Source: Ascoidea asiatica (lineage: Eukaryota; Ascomycota; Saccharomycetes; Ascoideales; Ascoideaceae). Taken from it: a stretch of 64,000 nucleotides of DNA. The translations under genes were made by a program, and so were the position numbers. The DNA lies in assembly GCA_001600695.1 (NCBI GenBank), contig BCKQ01000001.1, positions 858,432-922,431 on the forward strand, in the 5' to 3' direction. Shown here in pieces: positions 53,301 to 64,000 of the stretch; within the stretch, counting starts at the first letter, position 1; every line of letters starts with the position of its first letter. The notes beneath the pieces are model-generated. The model saw nothing but the letters and a program-made list of their open reading frames with translations. It was not told the DNA's origin and made no database searches.

Positions 53301-56300
53301 TTAATATGATTATTTGTATGATGATTTTTATCAATAGCAGTTCTTTCTTTATTATTGATAAAATCATTATCATGAGTATTATCAGTATTAATACTATGGA
53401 TATCATCTAATGGATCATCAGCATTATTATTAATATGATTATTTGGTCCGTAATCATCGCTACTATCAGTGCCATCACTATCACTATCACTATCACTATT
53501 ATAGGCTCTATTAGAATCACTGCTATTACTAATATTTCTTTTATGATTATTATTGAATTTATCAATTGAAGTAGAGGATTTCTCAAATTCCAGATATGGA
53601 AGTGTATTCACCGATTCTAAGGCTTTGGATTCTTTACTTTCTTTACATCCTAGTGTAGATTCAATTGGCTTAACATTTTTGTGAGATTGGTTATTGTCTA
53701 AAGCCAGTTCCTTTGATTTGTTCATATTAACTATTCTGTTGGTAGGTTGGTAATTTTTCCTTGAGAATTTTTTTTTATTGGAATGCCAAATATGAGAATC
53801 ATCGTTTTCTTGATATATTATTGGTAATGCTACCCTAGATATTGTATGCTTAACATCACTATCCTTATTTTTAGTGTCCAGGTTTAATCCTATATTAGGA
53901 TCAGAATCATTATAATTTGAAGATAAAGAAGGAGTAAATTTCTTTGGACTAGAATAATCTCGATTGGGGTTAGAAGAAGCTAAGCCAGGAATAATGGGCA
54001 TAACCACTGTGGATTTAGGTTCTTTAAAATCAAACGAATAAGCTTTTTCTATTACCTGCTGTTTTCCAATTAGGTTTTCATTATTACTTATTTCCTTCAA
54101 TATTCTTTCTTTCATTAAAACCTTTTCAAAATTATGTTTATTACCATTTCCATCTTCATTCTGATTTTGTAATATAACTATCGCTTTTTTAGCATCAGTG
54201 ATTGCTGGGTATTTCCCATTAATCATTGATGCATTATTATATTCAGGAACCGACTTAGTATCAACTTTTTCATCATTTTCATATTCAGGAATCGACTTAG
54301 TATCAACTTTTTCATCATTTTCATATTCAGGAATCGACTTAGTATTAATTTCTTCATTATTATCATATTCAGGAATCGACTTAGTATCAACTTTTTCATC
54401 ATTTTCATATTCAGGAATCGACTTAGTATTAATTTCTTCATTATTATTATATTCAGGGGTCGATTTAGTCTCAATTTTTTTATCATTGTTTAATGATACG
54501 CTGACATTATTATTATACATATATATATCTGAGTTGCTACCTAATACTCTAGCTTGAGATGTCATGCTAGAATTTTTATTTTCATAGTTAGCTATCAATT
54601 TTTTTTCAGATAAGCGTCTCTCTTTCCAATTTGAGCTGTTATTATTATAATTATTAGTATTAGTATTAGTATTATTAGAATTCATGCCATTACCAACATT
54701 ATCACTTTTAATAAAAACATTGCTATCAATAATAATACTATTATTATCAATATTACTGTCATTATTATTTTTATTGCTACTATTATAACTTTTATCCTTA
54801 TGAGTCAGTAAGCTTTTCAGCTTTTCAAAATAAATAGGTATTTCTGCCGAACCGGTTTTTGGATTTGGTATTTTATCAATTTTTGAAATATTCTCTACAT
54901 TTGAATCATCTTTGTCATTGATATCGGATGGACTATAATTATGATGATAACCATCACCCTTATTATAGTTATACCTCTGTTGAAATTGATCCTCATAACT
55001 ATGATCTTGATCATCATAACCAAGATCTTGACCACCATAACCATCATCTTTATTATGGTTATAGTTATGTTGTATTTTCCCATCTTGAGACTCAAGTTTT
55101 GATTTATTATTTCCAAAATTATCAATAGAATCAGATATTTCGTTTTTGGTCATATATGCACGATCTAGGTTATATAGCTTATTATCTTCAGTACTGTAGT
55201 CATTTGAAATATTTTCATCATCATTATGGATATCCATATTGACAAAATCATTATTTTGTAGTATCTTGGCGTTTACCTTTTTCAGATTAGATTTTATTTC
55301 CTTCTCACCTTTGATAAAATTGGATCTATTATTACTGTCAGTATATAAATTCTTATTATCTTCCTTCTCATTTACATAATCAATGTTTTTATGAGTTTTA
55401 ATATTAAAATCTTCAATTTGAGTGAAAGTATTATTCATTTCTTCAATATCTATTTGCTGGTTATTGGAGGAAGATATATTCATTTTGCCTTCATTAAAAT
55501 TCCTAGAAATAGATGTATTAATATTCTTATTAGAGATTGCATGTTGAGATAAGCTTTCAACAGTATATTGACTTCTTTTAGATCCTGGTAATCTAGATTC
55601 ACTTTTTTTGTTCATATAATTCAATGTATTTTGAAATGGTTCAGCATGATTACTTATCATAAAGTCTGTTTCCTTTTTTTGAGAAGTAAGTCTCATTTTG
55701 GAACTCGAAATCAATTTACTGTTTGATTCGTTAACTGGTTTTGAAATATCCGAATGTGAAACTAAGGTAGACAAAGGGTTGGAAAGAATATTTATGGCAC
55801 TCAGACTTGATATATTTTCAGCTGAATGACCTTCCGTTGTTTTTCGGGAATCTGAAAGTATTGCCTTGTTAACTTTATTTTCGAAGCTGGCCAAATCATC
55901 TGATGTATTCGATGGGGTCGCAAACCCCAGTGCATCTGCGTATGAAGAATTTTTGAGCTGATTAGCATTTTTGTTTTTGGAGTCAAAAAGATTTGATTCG
56001 CTTACAATATTTCTTTGTTCATCAAGAACGCTTGTCAGCCTTTCTTCAATTTTTGGAGTAGAATTGATATCACTAATGTCCCTTCTATCCTGAATATTTC
56101 TATTGTTTTCTTTTGAGAAATCTTTCAGTGAATTATCTGAAGAATCGTCCATATGGTATTTTGGGACATTGTAGTTATCATTATCCTTTTTTATGAAATT
56201 ATTCTGAATTGAAGTTTCTGGAAGCCCTTGTGAATGATTTTGCTTGGAAATAGAAGAAAAAACAGTTTCCTCATTGGCAGATAATAGCTCACTTCCGTCA

Positions 56301-59300
56301 GTGCTTTGTTTGTATTTATGATTGATAGTATTTGGACTGAATATGTCGCTGAAATTGTCCAGAGTATCTGAAGTTGTACTCAAATGTTTTAAGTTTTTGG
56401 GAAGGTCTACAGTTTCCATAAAGTTCAAGGATGAAACATTATTTAAAACACTTGATCTATTACTTTTAAAGTTGCTTGATTTAAGTGTTTTTTCATCTTC
56501 ATCTTCATCTTCATCTTCATTTTCAGAAACAGAAGCAGAAACAGAAGCAGAATCTAAATTGACATATTCTTCATTTATCGAATTAGAAAGCAGATTACTA
56601 CTTGCTATATTTTCAATTGAAATGCTTGATGATCTGCTACTGAAACTAGAATCATGATCGTATATAATTGCATTTTTTTTATCTTGTTCTAGGTTCTCCA
56701 TTTTCATTTCAGACTGGTCTAACAAAGCTGAGCTATGATCATCATAAAAAAAGTTAGTATTTGAATTATTTGAAGTAAATATTCTATTATCATTCTTGGA
56801 GTTTGAATTGGTGGCTATACTTGAACTTTTTTCATCTGTAGACTGCTCCTTATAGATATGATCAGAATTTGAATTTAGAACAATAGAATTAGGTTCTTGA
56901 ATCTCTTTTTCAATTTCAATATCGATATTTTGATTATTAAACGTACTATTGTTTAGAGTACCGTTTTGCACAACTTCAAATTGCTCTCTTCCACTTTTTA
57001 AATTTTTATTAGCAATAAAAGTGTCATTTTCTTCCTTAACAAAATGATTATTGTTATCTTCACTCGTTAATATATCTGGAGAGAAAATATCATTACTATT
57101 ATTGCTCACCACATCATTGGCATACTGACTATTGCCTGCTTTTTTATTTTTTTCCTCTTTACCCGACCTTACAACCTCATTAAAACCCTGGTTTTGATCT
57201 TCAATTGAAATTTTTGAATTATCAAATTTACCAGAATCATTTATATTTCCTCTACTTGTTTTTCTTGAATTAGCTTCAAAAGTATTGATAACACCAGTTA
57301 TATCAACACTTGGTTTTCGATTATTCCCTATTCCGTTTATTCTTTTAAAATTTGTTTTCGGATTATCAACTGGAGAAGGATTTTCAAACTGTTTAAGCAT
57401 ATTTAGTATACTGCTAGACTTTTTATGAATAATAGTTTTATTTACTTTAGTTTCATCCAGATTTTTTGGACCATTTAATTTTGAAGCCATATTGGAGACT
57501 ACTGAATTTTTGGGAACATTGCCTAATTTAACACCCAATATTTCATTAGAGTTATTATTTTGTCGTTTATTTACACCCAATGGAGTTATAACAGTTTGCT
57601 TAACTATTTTTCCTTGTGAAATTCTTGACTCAAAAGGAAAATCAAATGAATTAATATTATCTATGGAATTATTTTTAATTACATTAATTTCTTTTTCCTC
57701 ATAACCATTATTTATATAATTTTTTTTTTTTTCATTAACTATTGGAAAAGAAGTTTTGTTTTGAATATTTGTTACTGGATTAAGAACATATTGTTTTTTA
57801 GGTATTATATTCATCTCTTTCAGCTGAATTTGATCATCTAAATTATTATCAACAATTCCAATATTCATACTATTTTGCATAAAATGGTAATTTTTTCGTG
57901 GGGATTGAAGAGGATTGAATAAATTAAATGAATTATTTTGATCATCTTTTCTTAAAGTTCTAAATGGTTTTGGTAAATCTTCAATTCTTTGTAAATTTTT
58001 TTCAATTTCACTATTTGTTAAATTTTCTATTGAAAAATCTATATTATAATCACCAGTTGGATTTAATTTTGTTTCAGCTAATAAATTACAAATACAAAAA
58101 GCAATTTCAATTACAGCACTTTCAATAGCTAATTTTGGTAATGCAGATCCATAAACTGTAAAATAACGAGTTGTAGTAATAGCATGAGAAACTGCAGCTC
58201 TTATTAAAGTTGAATAAGCACCATTATTTAAATTATCACTATTATTAGATATTTGACCTGCAATCATAGAAATTTTTGAAATCAATTCAAATAAATAATC
58301 AGAATCAGGGGAATCTTTACTAACAGTGCTAAGAAATAAAGTAATAAAGGAATTTAAATTTTGTATAGCAGTTAAGGGTATTAAACCATTAGGATCAATG
58401 AAACGATTTATAGATTCATTAGATAAATCAGCTGCATAAATATTAGGTTTTGATGAGTCAATTTTTCTTGGCTTATTTTCTTTTTCAAGTTCAACATATT
58501 TATTTTTCCATAATAAAATTTGATTTTTCAAGTCAGCAATTTCTGTTTGAGAGTTTATCAATTTCTCATTCAATATTACATTATCATTATCATTATCATT
58601 ATTGTTATTGTTATTGTTATTATTATTATTATTATTATTATCATTATCTTGAGTGGGTATTATATCTTTAATTTCTCTCTCAATGAATTGATTTTTTGAA
58701 TTTATTTGAGATTCTTTGACTTCTAGTTCAGTTTTTAAATATTCAATTTCTGAATTTTTCTGACTTAATTCATCTTGTAAAGAATGAAGAAAAGAATCCT
58801 TGTTATCTAATTTTTCAATATGATTATTTATTTCTAAAGTTTTTTGTTGTAAATCATGATTTAAATTTTGAATTACTAAATCTTTATTATTTAATTCTTT
58901 TTTATTATCATCTATATTAAGTTTTAAATGATTTAAATTTAAATTTAATTCATCAATTAAAGGTTTATTATTATTTAATTCAATATTTTTAGAATTTAAT
59001 TGATTTTGAAAATCAACTTTTAAAGAATTGAAATCATTTTCTTTTAAAACCATGGAATTATATTTTTCTTGTAATAATTTAAAATTTTCAAGAAGAGAAT
59101 TAAAATCATTATTTAATTTATCATTATTTAATTGATTATCAGATGTAATTGATTTTTCATTGTTAATTAAATCATTTAAATCATTAATTTTAATTTTTGA
59201 ATCATTTAATTGATTTTCATAAATTAATTTTTGATTTTCTAAATTTTTATTAAAATCATTTAATTTTAAATTTAAATTTTCAATTGTATTATTTTTTGAT

Positions 59301-59925
59301 AATAATTCAGATTCTTTTAATTTTAAATTTGATAATAAATTTTCTTTATCTTGATTAAGATTATTTATAAAATTATTTAAATTTATAATTTTTTTTTCTA
59401 AAGTATTAATTTTTTCATCCATTCTTGTACCTTCATCAATTAATAAAGCAATTTCTCTATCTTTATCTCTATTACTTGAAGATAATGAAAGGCCTCTTTT
59501 AATTGAAGATCTTGAATTTATACTTGAAGATTTAACATGTTTTATTATTGGAGGAGAATTAGAAGAAGATGGATTATTTGTATTATTATTTATTGAAGAA
59601 ATTGAAGAAGATAAAGTTGAATTTAAAGCATTATTAATAGAAGAATTTTTATCATGAAATAAATTAAAAGTATTTGATTTTGAATGAGAAATTATTGGAG
59701 ATTCTAAATCAGGAACTTGATCTTCTTTTTCACTATCAAAATCATTTGATTTAAAAGAGATATGATTAATTTTATAATCATTATCATTTAAATTATCATT
59801 TAAATTAATATTAGATGATATAGAATCATTTTTTCTAATATCATTTATTAAATCATTTGCAGTATCATTGTCATTATCATTATCGTTATCATTATCTATA
59901 TTGGTATTGATATTGATATTATTAC

Positions 59926-59956
<31 letters not shown>

Positions 59957-61180
59957 ATTATTATTAATATTATTATTAATATTATTATTTAAAGAAGAAG
60001 AAGAAGAAGAAGTTAAATTATCAGTTTCATTTGAATTTGGAGTTATTGTATTTTGAATTGTATTTGTAGTTAAAGAAGTAGTAATTTCATTATCACTTTC
60101 TTCATCACTACTCCAAGCTAAAGTTGATTTAGTTGGTACAACAGTTCCAGTTCGAATACCAAATGGAATTGTAGGTTGAATAGACAGTACATTTTTATTT
60201 AAGGAACTATTATTATTATTATTTTTGATATTGATATTGTTATTGTTATTGTTATTGTTATTGATATTAGTATTACTAGTAATATTGTTAATAGGTTTTT
60301 CAATAGTATTATTATTTAAAGGTTTTACAGGGTCCAGTATTCTATTATTTATTTGATTATTCAATGGATTATTTGATGAATTATTTAGTTGATTATTTAG
60401 TTGATTCTCAATTTCATTTTCAAGTTGAAAATTTTTACTTGAAGATTGAGAATTAGCGGAATTTGAATTTGAAATAGAGTTAGAATTAGTTGATATTGAA
60501 TTTGAGTTTGAATTTGAAATTGAATTTGAAATTGAATTTATTGATTGAGATAAAGAAGATAGATCTGATTTAATTGATTGAGTTTTTAAAGAATTAATTT
60601 CAGATAAATTATTTAATTGAAAATTAACTTTTTCTTGATTAAAAAATTTTCTTCTATTAATTTCATAAGCAATATCATTTGCTAAATCTCTAAATCTTGA
60701 AAATGGTAAATAAGATAATTTTTTTCTTGCTTGATTTCTATTTGGATGAAAATTTTTTTTTGGAGGTAAAAAATCAATTTCATTTGAAGAATTTAAAGAA
60801 TTTAAAGAATTATTACGAATTTTATCAATATTTTTATCCTTATCACTATTTTTATCTTTATCTTTATTTAATCTTCTTTGTAATTCATCATAAACATCTA
60901 TACTTAATTCACAAAATTGAGTTGGAGATAAATTTAATAATTTTTGTCTTGCTTTTTGAGTTCTTGAATCAGAAGATTCTTTTCTTTTTATATCACTTAC
61001 AGAATCTAAGAATAATCTTAAAGATATATAATGAGTTGTTAAATCTTTTGGTTGTCTTGATCTTGAACTTGAATTTGATTTTTGTTGCAGATGATAAATA
61101 TTATTACTTGAATTTTTATTATTTGTATTATTTGGGTTAATATTTGGATTCAAGTTCATATTTAAAGGCGCTTGATTCAT
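50390..61180 (-). CDS. SPA2: Polarisome scaffold Spa2, giant and repeat-rich, with assembly gap
   Basis: Spa2 organises the polarisome at bud and hyphal tips. N-terminal SHD repeats: ARQKLLNLSPTQFCELSIDV (about 75-95) and ARKKLSYLPFSRFRDLANDI (about 149-169). A long Asn/Ser linker, a coiled coil (about 590-920), an ordered segment (about 925-1035, including IPLTAIQNLNSFITLFL), some 2300 disordered residues with several tandem repeats, and a helical C-terminal domain (about 3400-3596). The open frame is 3596 codons including 34 unknown, against about 1470 in yeast. The gap at 52583-52682 falls inside a tandem repeat, so true length is unknown. The disordered part uses more mixed codons than neighbouring genes. 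Divergent from NCS6. Confidence 0.85.
51830..51945 (-). repeat. Degenerate TPxLSxYxEK repeat in SPA2
   Basis: Four successive copies of an approximately 10-residue unit (ETPDLSQYIE, ETPNLSEYVE, KTPILSQYSE, KIPNLSLFTE), encoded by about 30-bp units that are still visible in the DNA. Confidence 0.85.
52430..53470 (-). repeat. Long Asn/Asp tandem repeat of SPA2, including collapsed copy
   Basis: Successive units of about 44 residues and shorter derivatives, each with a core of the type (D/N)xPLxDI and (N)DNxINN, run through this segment. Two 95-bp copies (52488-52582 and 52683-52777) are identical and flank the gap. Confidence 0.8.
52583..52682. other. Assembly gap (100 N)
   Basis: Exactly 100 unknown bases, the conventional placeholder length, between two identical 95-bp repeat copies. 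Confidence 0.98.
54238..54486 (-). repeat. 42-bp tandem repeat in SPA2
   Basis: Six 14-codon units of the form (I/V)PEY(E/D/N)N(D/N)E(K/E)(V/I)(D/N)TKS. Two versions, DEKVDTKS and NEEINTKS, partly alternate. Confidence 0.92.
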
Positions 61181-62068
61181 ATTTTATAATTAAAAGAAGG
61201 TATTAAAAGTGATTATAACTTGAATATAATATATATATAAGTGAATATATATATATACAGTGTTATATATATTTATATGATTTCAATTGAACATATGATT
61301 GACTATTGGATATTGTGGGATTTCTAAAAAGAGATATAATATAAGAGAGAGTGATATTATGGAATATAATAGATTTGGTTAGTTCTTTTCCAGTTCTTTT
61401 CTAGTTCTTTTCTAGTTCTTTTCTAGTTCTGTAACTGTTTCCGTAGTTGATAATATCTAGCTTGATTCTCCTGGAGGTAAAAGAAGAAGAAGAAGCAAAA
61501 GATGCACAGCAACAAACAAAGCACGAAGCAAATCACCCACCAAACACTTCCATTTCTTTGTCTCCTGCCACAAAGCCAGAACCAGATCTGAAGCCAGAAC
61601 CAGAACCAGAACCAGAAACTGTCAACGGCCACTCCTTCAGATCTGGCTTTATCCTGGCTTCAGCTCCCACCACGAACAGCAACTCAACAGTAGCTGAATA
61701 GTAGCTGAATAGTAGCTCAATACTTCCTCTGTCCGCCCCTAGAAAACCAGTCGGTCACCCTCCTTTGGCTTTCTTTTTGCTTCTCCTTCAGCCCTGCGCG
61801 CCCTGCTGTTTATCCACGTGGCTTATACCTTTTGTGTGTTTCTACAAGTTAACGCAGTTTAAGACGTTTTCTGACCCGAGGTATTGCCACGTGATATTGA
61901 ATTTATAGTTTTTAATCGATTTTTCAAAAAAAAAATATTAATCTGGATCAAGAAATATATATAACGTTATTAAAATTTGATGAACTTGGATCAATTTAAT
62001 GATATTTTGATAAACTAATTATCATATCAATATTCTTAAAACGCAGGCACTTTTATCTCCTATTCATA
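61181..62068. promoter_or_regulatory. Divergent promoter SPA2 / NCS6
   Basis: 888 bp. AT-rich beside SPA2, then an 11-bp tandem repeat (61381-61431), a GC-rich island (about 61,480-61,880) and two CACGTG boxes (61815-61820, 61888-61893), 180-255 bp before NCS6. An 84-codon ORF in the island (61447-61701) is a Pro-Glu repeat without support. Confidence 0.5.
61381..61431. repeat. 11-bp tandem repeat AGTTCTTTTCT
   Basis: Four head-to-tail units (the first with one mismatch) plus a partial fifth, 200 bp upstream of the SPA2 start. Confidence 0.9.
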
Positions 62069-63223
62069 ATGTCATCAGAACTTAAAAAAACATCTCCAAT
62101 AAAAGTATCATCATTATGTGAAATTTGTCATTCAAGAAAAGCAGTAATGAAAAGACCAAAAAATTTAAAAAAATTATGTAAATTATGTTTTTTTAATATT
62201 TTTGAAAATGAAATTCATCAAACTATAATTTCAAATAATTTATTTAAATCTGGTGAATCTATAGCAATTGGTGCTTCTGGTGGTAAAGATTCAACAGTTT
62301 TAGCATATGTTTTAAAATTATTAAATTCAAAATATAATTATAATTTAAATTTATATCTCTTAAGTATTGATGAAGGTATTAATGGTTATAGAAATGATTC
62401 ATTATCAACTGTGAAAAGAAATAAAATTCAATATAATTTACCTTTAAAAATTGTATCTTATAAAGATTTATATAATTGGACAATGGATGAAATTGTTTCA
62501 ATAACAAATATAAGAAATTCATGTACTTATTGTGGAGTTTTTAGAAGACAAGCTTTAGATAGAGGTGCTTTAAAATTAAATATTAATCATGTTGTTACTG
62601 GTCATAATGCTGATGATATGGCTGAAACTGTATTAATGAATATATTAAGAGGTGATTTATCAAGATTAGAAAAATCAACTTCAATTTTAACTTCTTCAAT
62701 TGGTTCAAAAGTTAAAAGATCAAAACCATTTAAATTTACTTACCAAAAAGAAATTGTATTATATGCTCATTATAAAAAATTAGATTATTTCTCAACTGAA
62801 TGTACTTATGCTCCAGAAGCTTTTAGAGGTACTGCAAGAGTTTTATTAAAAAATTTAGAAAAAATAAGACCAAGTTCAATAATTGATATAATATATTCTG
62901 GTGAAAATTTTGTTTTAAAGCAAAAGAAAAAAAGATTGAATATTTCAAAAAAAAACATTCAAAAAAATATTATCGGAACCAATAATAATGAGATTGAAGT
63001 ACGACCTGATGGTTCAGTTTCTTTACAAAGATTTAATTTTAAAGATGGTAATACTTGTATAAAATGTGGTTATTTATCTTCAAATAAAATTTGTAAAGCT
63101 TGTGTTTTACTTGAAAGTTTAAATAAATCAAGAGCAAAATTATCTTTAGATGATTCTTTTAATAATAAATCAACTAAAGGTGCTGCAACTTTATTAAGAA
63201 CTTTAGAAAGTTTAACCTTTTAA
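62069..63223 (+). CDS. NCS6: Cytosolic tRNA 2-thiolation enzyme Ncs6/Ctu1
   Basis: With Ncs2 this PP-loop protein adds the 2-thio group of mcm5s2U34 in tRNA-Lys, -Glu and -Gln, taking sulphur from the ubiquitin-like Urm1. 384 residues. N-terminal zinc motif [10 protein letters not shown]...CKLCF, PP-loop [45 protein letters not shown], and the C-terminal zinc finger [19 protein letters not shown]. Length fits yeast Ncs6 (359). One known substrate type, tRNA-Glu(UUC), is encoded in this window at 9785-9856. Confidence 0.97.
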   Translation: MSSELKKTSPIKVSSLCEICHSRKAVMKRPKNLKKLCKLCFFNIFENEIHQTIISNNLFKSGESIAIGASGGKDSTVLAYVLKLLNSKYNYNLNLYLLSIDEGINGYRNDSLSTVKRNKIQYNLPLKIVSYKDLYNWTMDEIVSITNIRNSCTYCGVFRRQALDRGALKLNINHVVTGHNADDMAETVLMNILRGDLSRLEKSTSILTSSIGSKVKRSKPFKFTYQKEIVLYAHYKKLDYFSTECTYAPEAFRGTARVLLKNLEKIRPSSIIDIIYSGENFVLKQKKKRLNISKKNIQKNIIGTNNNEIEVRPDGSVSLQRFNFKDGNTCIKCGYLSSNKICKACVLLESLNKSRAKLSLDDSFNNKSTKGAATLLRTLESLTF

Positions 63224-63261
63224 TATATATTTTATTATAATATAAGTATATAAATTGTATT

Positions 63262-64000
63262 TTATCGTCTTCGAGATCTTGAATTTAAACCTTGTAATCT
63301 TGTACTTCTTGAACTTCTTGAATTATTCGTATTATTATTGATATTGAAATTATTATTCGAATTATTGATATTATTATTTAAATTAATTGGTGGTAAAATT
63401 CCTTGATAATTTGTACCAAAAACTGGTATATTCTCACTAAATTTCAATCCATCGAAATTTTTCTTTCTTTTTTTCAATTTTTTTTCTTTATTTGATAAAT
63501 TCTTATAATCATCTGATATTATTTCCGAAGGTTTAATATTATTTAAAACATTAATTAAAAGTCTTTGAATTTTAAAATATAATTTTTTTTCATCAATTGA
63601 AGGTTGTGAATTTAAATTTAAATTTAATCTTTGAAGTTTTAAATTATTTAATTTTTTTAATAATTTATTAATTAATTCTTGTTGTTTACCATTTTTATAT
63701 GCATTTATTTCTTCATCATCAATTGTATAATTTAATGGATTTGATTCTAATAAGTAGTTTATATTTATTTTATTATCTGAATTCATTTTTTTAAAATAAC
63801 TTTCCATAGATTCAATTTTAAAATTATCTTCCATATTAGTATCTTCAACATCTTTATTTTCTATATTTGCCTTTTCTATTATTTTGTTATCATTTATAGG
63901 CTTTTCAATTGATAAATCTTCTTTATTTTGATCTGAAGATTGAGACTGCGATTGTGACTGTGACTGTGATTGTGACTGTGATTGTGACTGTGATTGAGAT
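63262..64000 (-). CDS. Unidentified protein, C-terminal part only
   Basis: The minus-strand frame stays open from its stop at 63262 to the window end, so the Met at 63834 is probably internal. Upstream sequence in the same frame encodes an SQ dipeptide repeat (63942-64000) and an acidic-basic linker. The C-terminal 190 residues include ESNPLNYTIDDEEINAYKNG, a helical segment rich in Leu/Lys/Asn, NFDGLKFSENIPVFGTNYQG and an Arg/Ser-rich tail. I cannot place it in a family; the mixture suggests a nuclear protein, which is only inference. It is convergent with NCS6, with 38 bp between the stops. Confidence 0.72.
   Translation of the reverse strand, partial: SQSQSQSQSQSQSQSQSQSQSSDQNKEDLSIEKPINDNKIIEKANIENKDVEDTNMEDNFKIESMESYFKKMNSDNKININYLLESNPLNYTIDDEEINAYKNGKQQELINKLLKKLNNLKLQRLNLNLNSQPSIDEKKLYFKIQRLLINVLNNIKPSEIISDDYKNLSNKEKKLKKRKKNFDGLKFSENIPVFGTNYQGILPPINLNNNINNSNNNFNINNNTNNSRSSRSTRLQGLNSRSRRR

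Noticed and set aside
52430-54486. Repeats with regular spacing as a possible CRISPR-like or mobile array
   Set aside because: They stay in frame with SPA2, encode protein repeats and have no spacers; this is eukaryotic DNA.
61447-61701. 84-codon Pro/Glu-repeat ORF before NCS6
   Set aside because: Driven by a CCAGAA repeat inside the promoter island.

Overview
This is a stretch of nuclear DNA from a budding yeast (subphylum Saccharomycotina). The evidence is: very AT-rich DNA; mostly intronless genes; five short introns at extreme 5' ends, four of them with the branch site TACTAAC; fungal Zn(II)2Cys6 regulators; and clear homologues of named yeast genes (RAD53, SEC5, SPA2, ARC1, MLC1, UFO1, ERT1, NIT2, EMG1, GLR1, RPS6). 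A respiratory complex I subunit (NDUFA9/NUEM type) means it is not from the Saccharomycetaceae. CTG codons are very rare. Where they fall in alignable domains (PEF1 EF-hands, RAD53 FHA1) the family usually has a polar residue, so CUG is probably read as serine. My inference is a CUG-Ser type yeast, possibly the Ascoidea/Saccharomycopsis group; species is not proven.

Layout. 1-10,960: 3' end of a fatty acyl-CoA synthetase, an orphan coiled-coil membrane protein, a WBP2-like GRAM protein, the F-box/UIM protein UFO1, the split mitochondrial gene FMP46, ATG16, a tRNA-Glu(UUC) and LIA1. 11,860-21,634: three low-complexity transcription factors (FAR1-type zinc finger, ARG81-like, ERT1-like) with the nitrilase NIT2 between the last two. 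22,963-31,495: ARC1, MLC1 (split), RIB1, complex I NUEM, YSY6 (split) and a KRE2/KTR mannosyltransferase. 31,606-38,414: RAD53 and SEC5. 39,027-43,771: PEF1, a split small membrane protein (Ecm19-like), COA4, a DUF1168 protein and a DUF3445 protein. 45,377-49,389: EMG1, GLR1 and RPS6 (split). 50,390-61,180: a giant SPA2 with an assembly gap inside a tandem repeat. 62,069-64,000: NCS6 and the 3' part of an unidentified gene.

The genes are unlinked housekeeping functions, as expected for a yeast chromosome: hypusine and tRNA modification, ribosome biogenesis, polarity and exocytosis (SPA2, SEC5, MLC1), mitochondria (NUEM, COA4, FMP46), redox (GLR1, NIT2) and checkpoint control (RAD53). Coding DNA is heavily biased to A/T-ending codons and full of Asn/Ser/Glu repeats. 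Several spacers contain islands of higher GC carrying CACGTG and ACGCGT motifs, which are probably the promoters. I see no transposon, virus, CRISPR array or gene cluster. The most unusual observations are the probable codon reassignment, the oversized repeat-rich SPA2, and two or three structured or repetitive intergenic segments.
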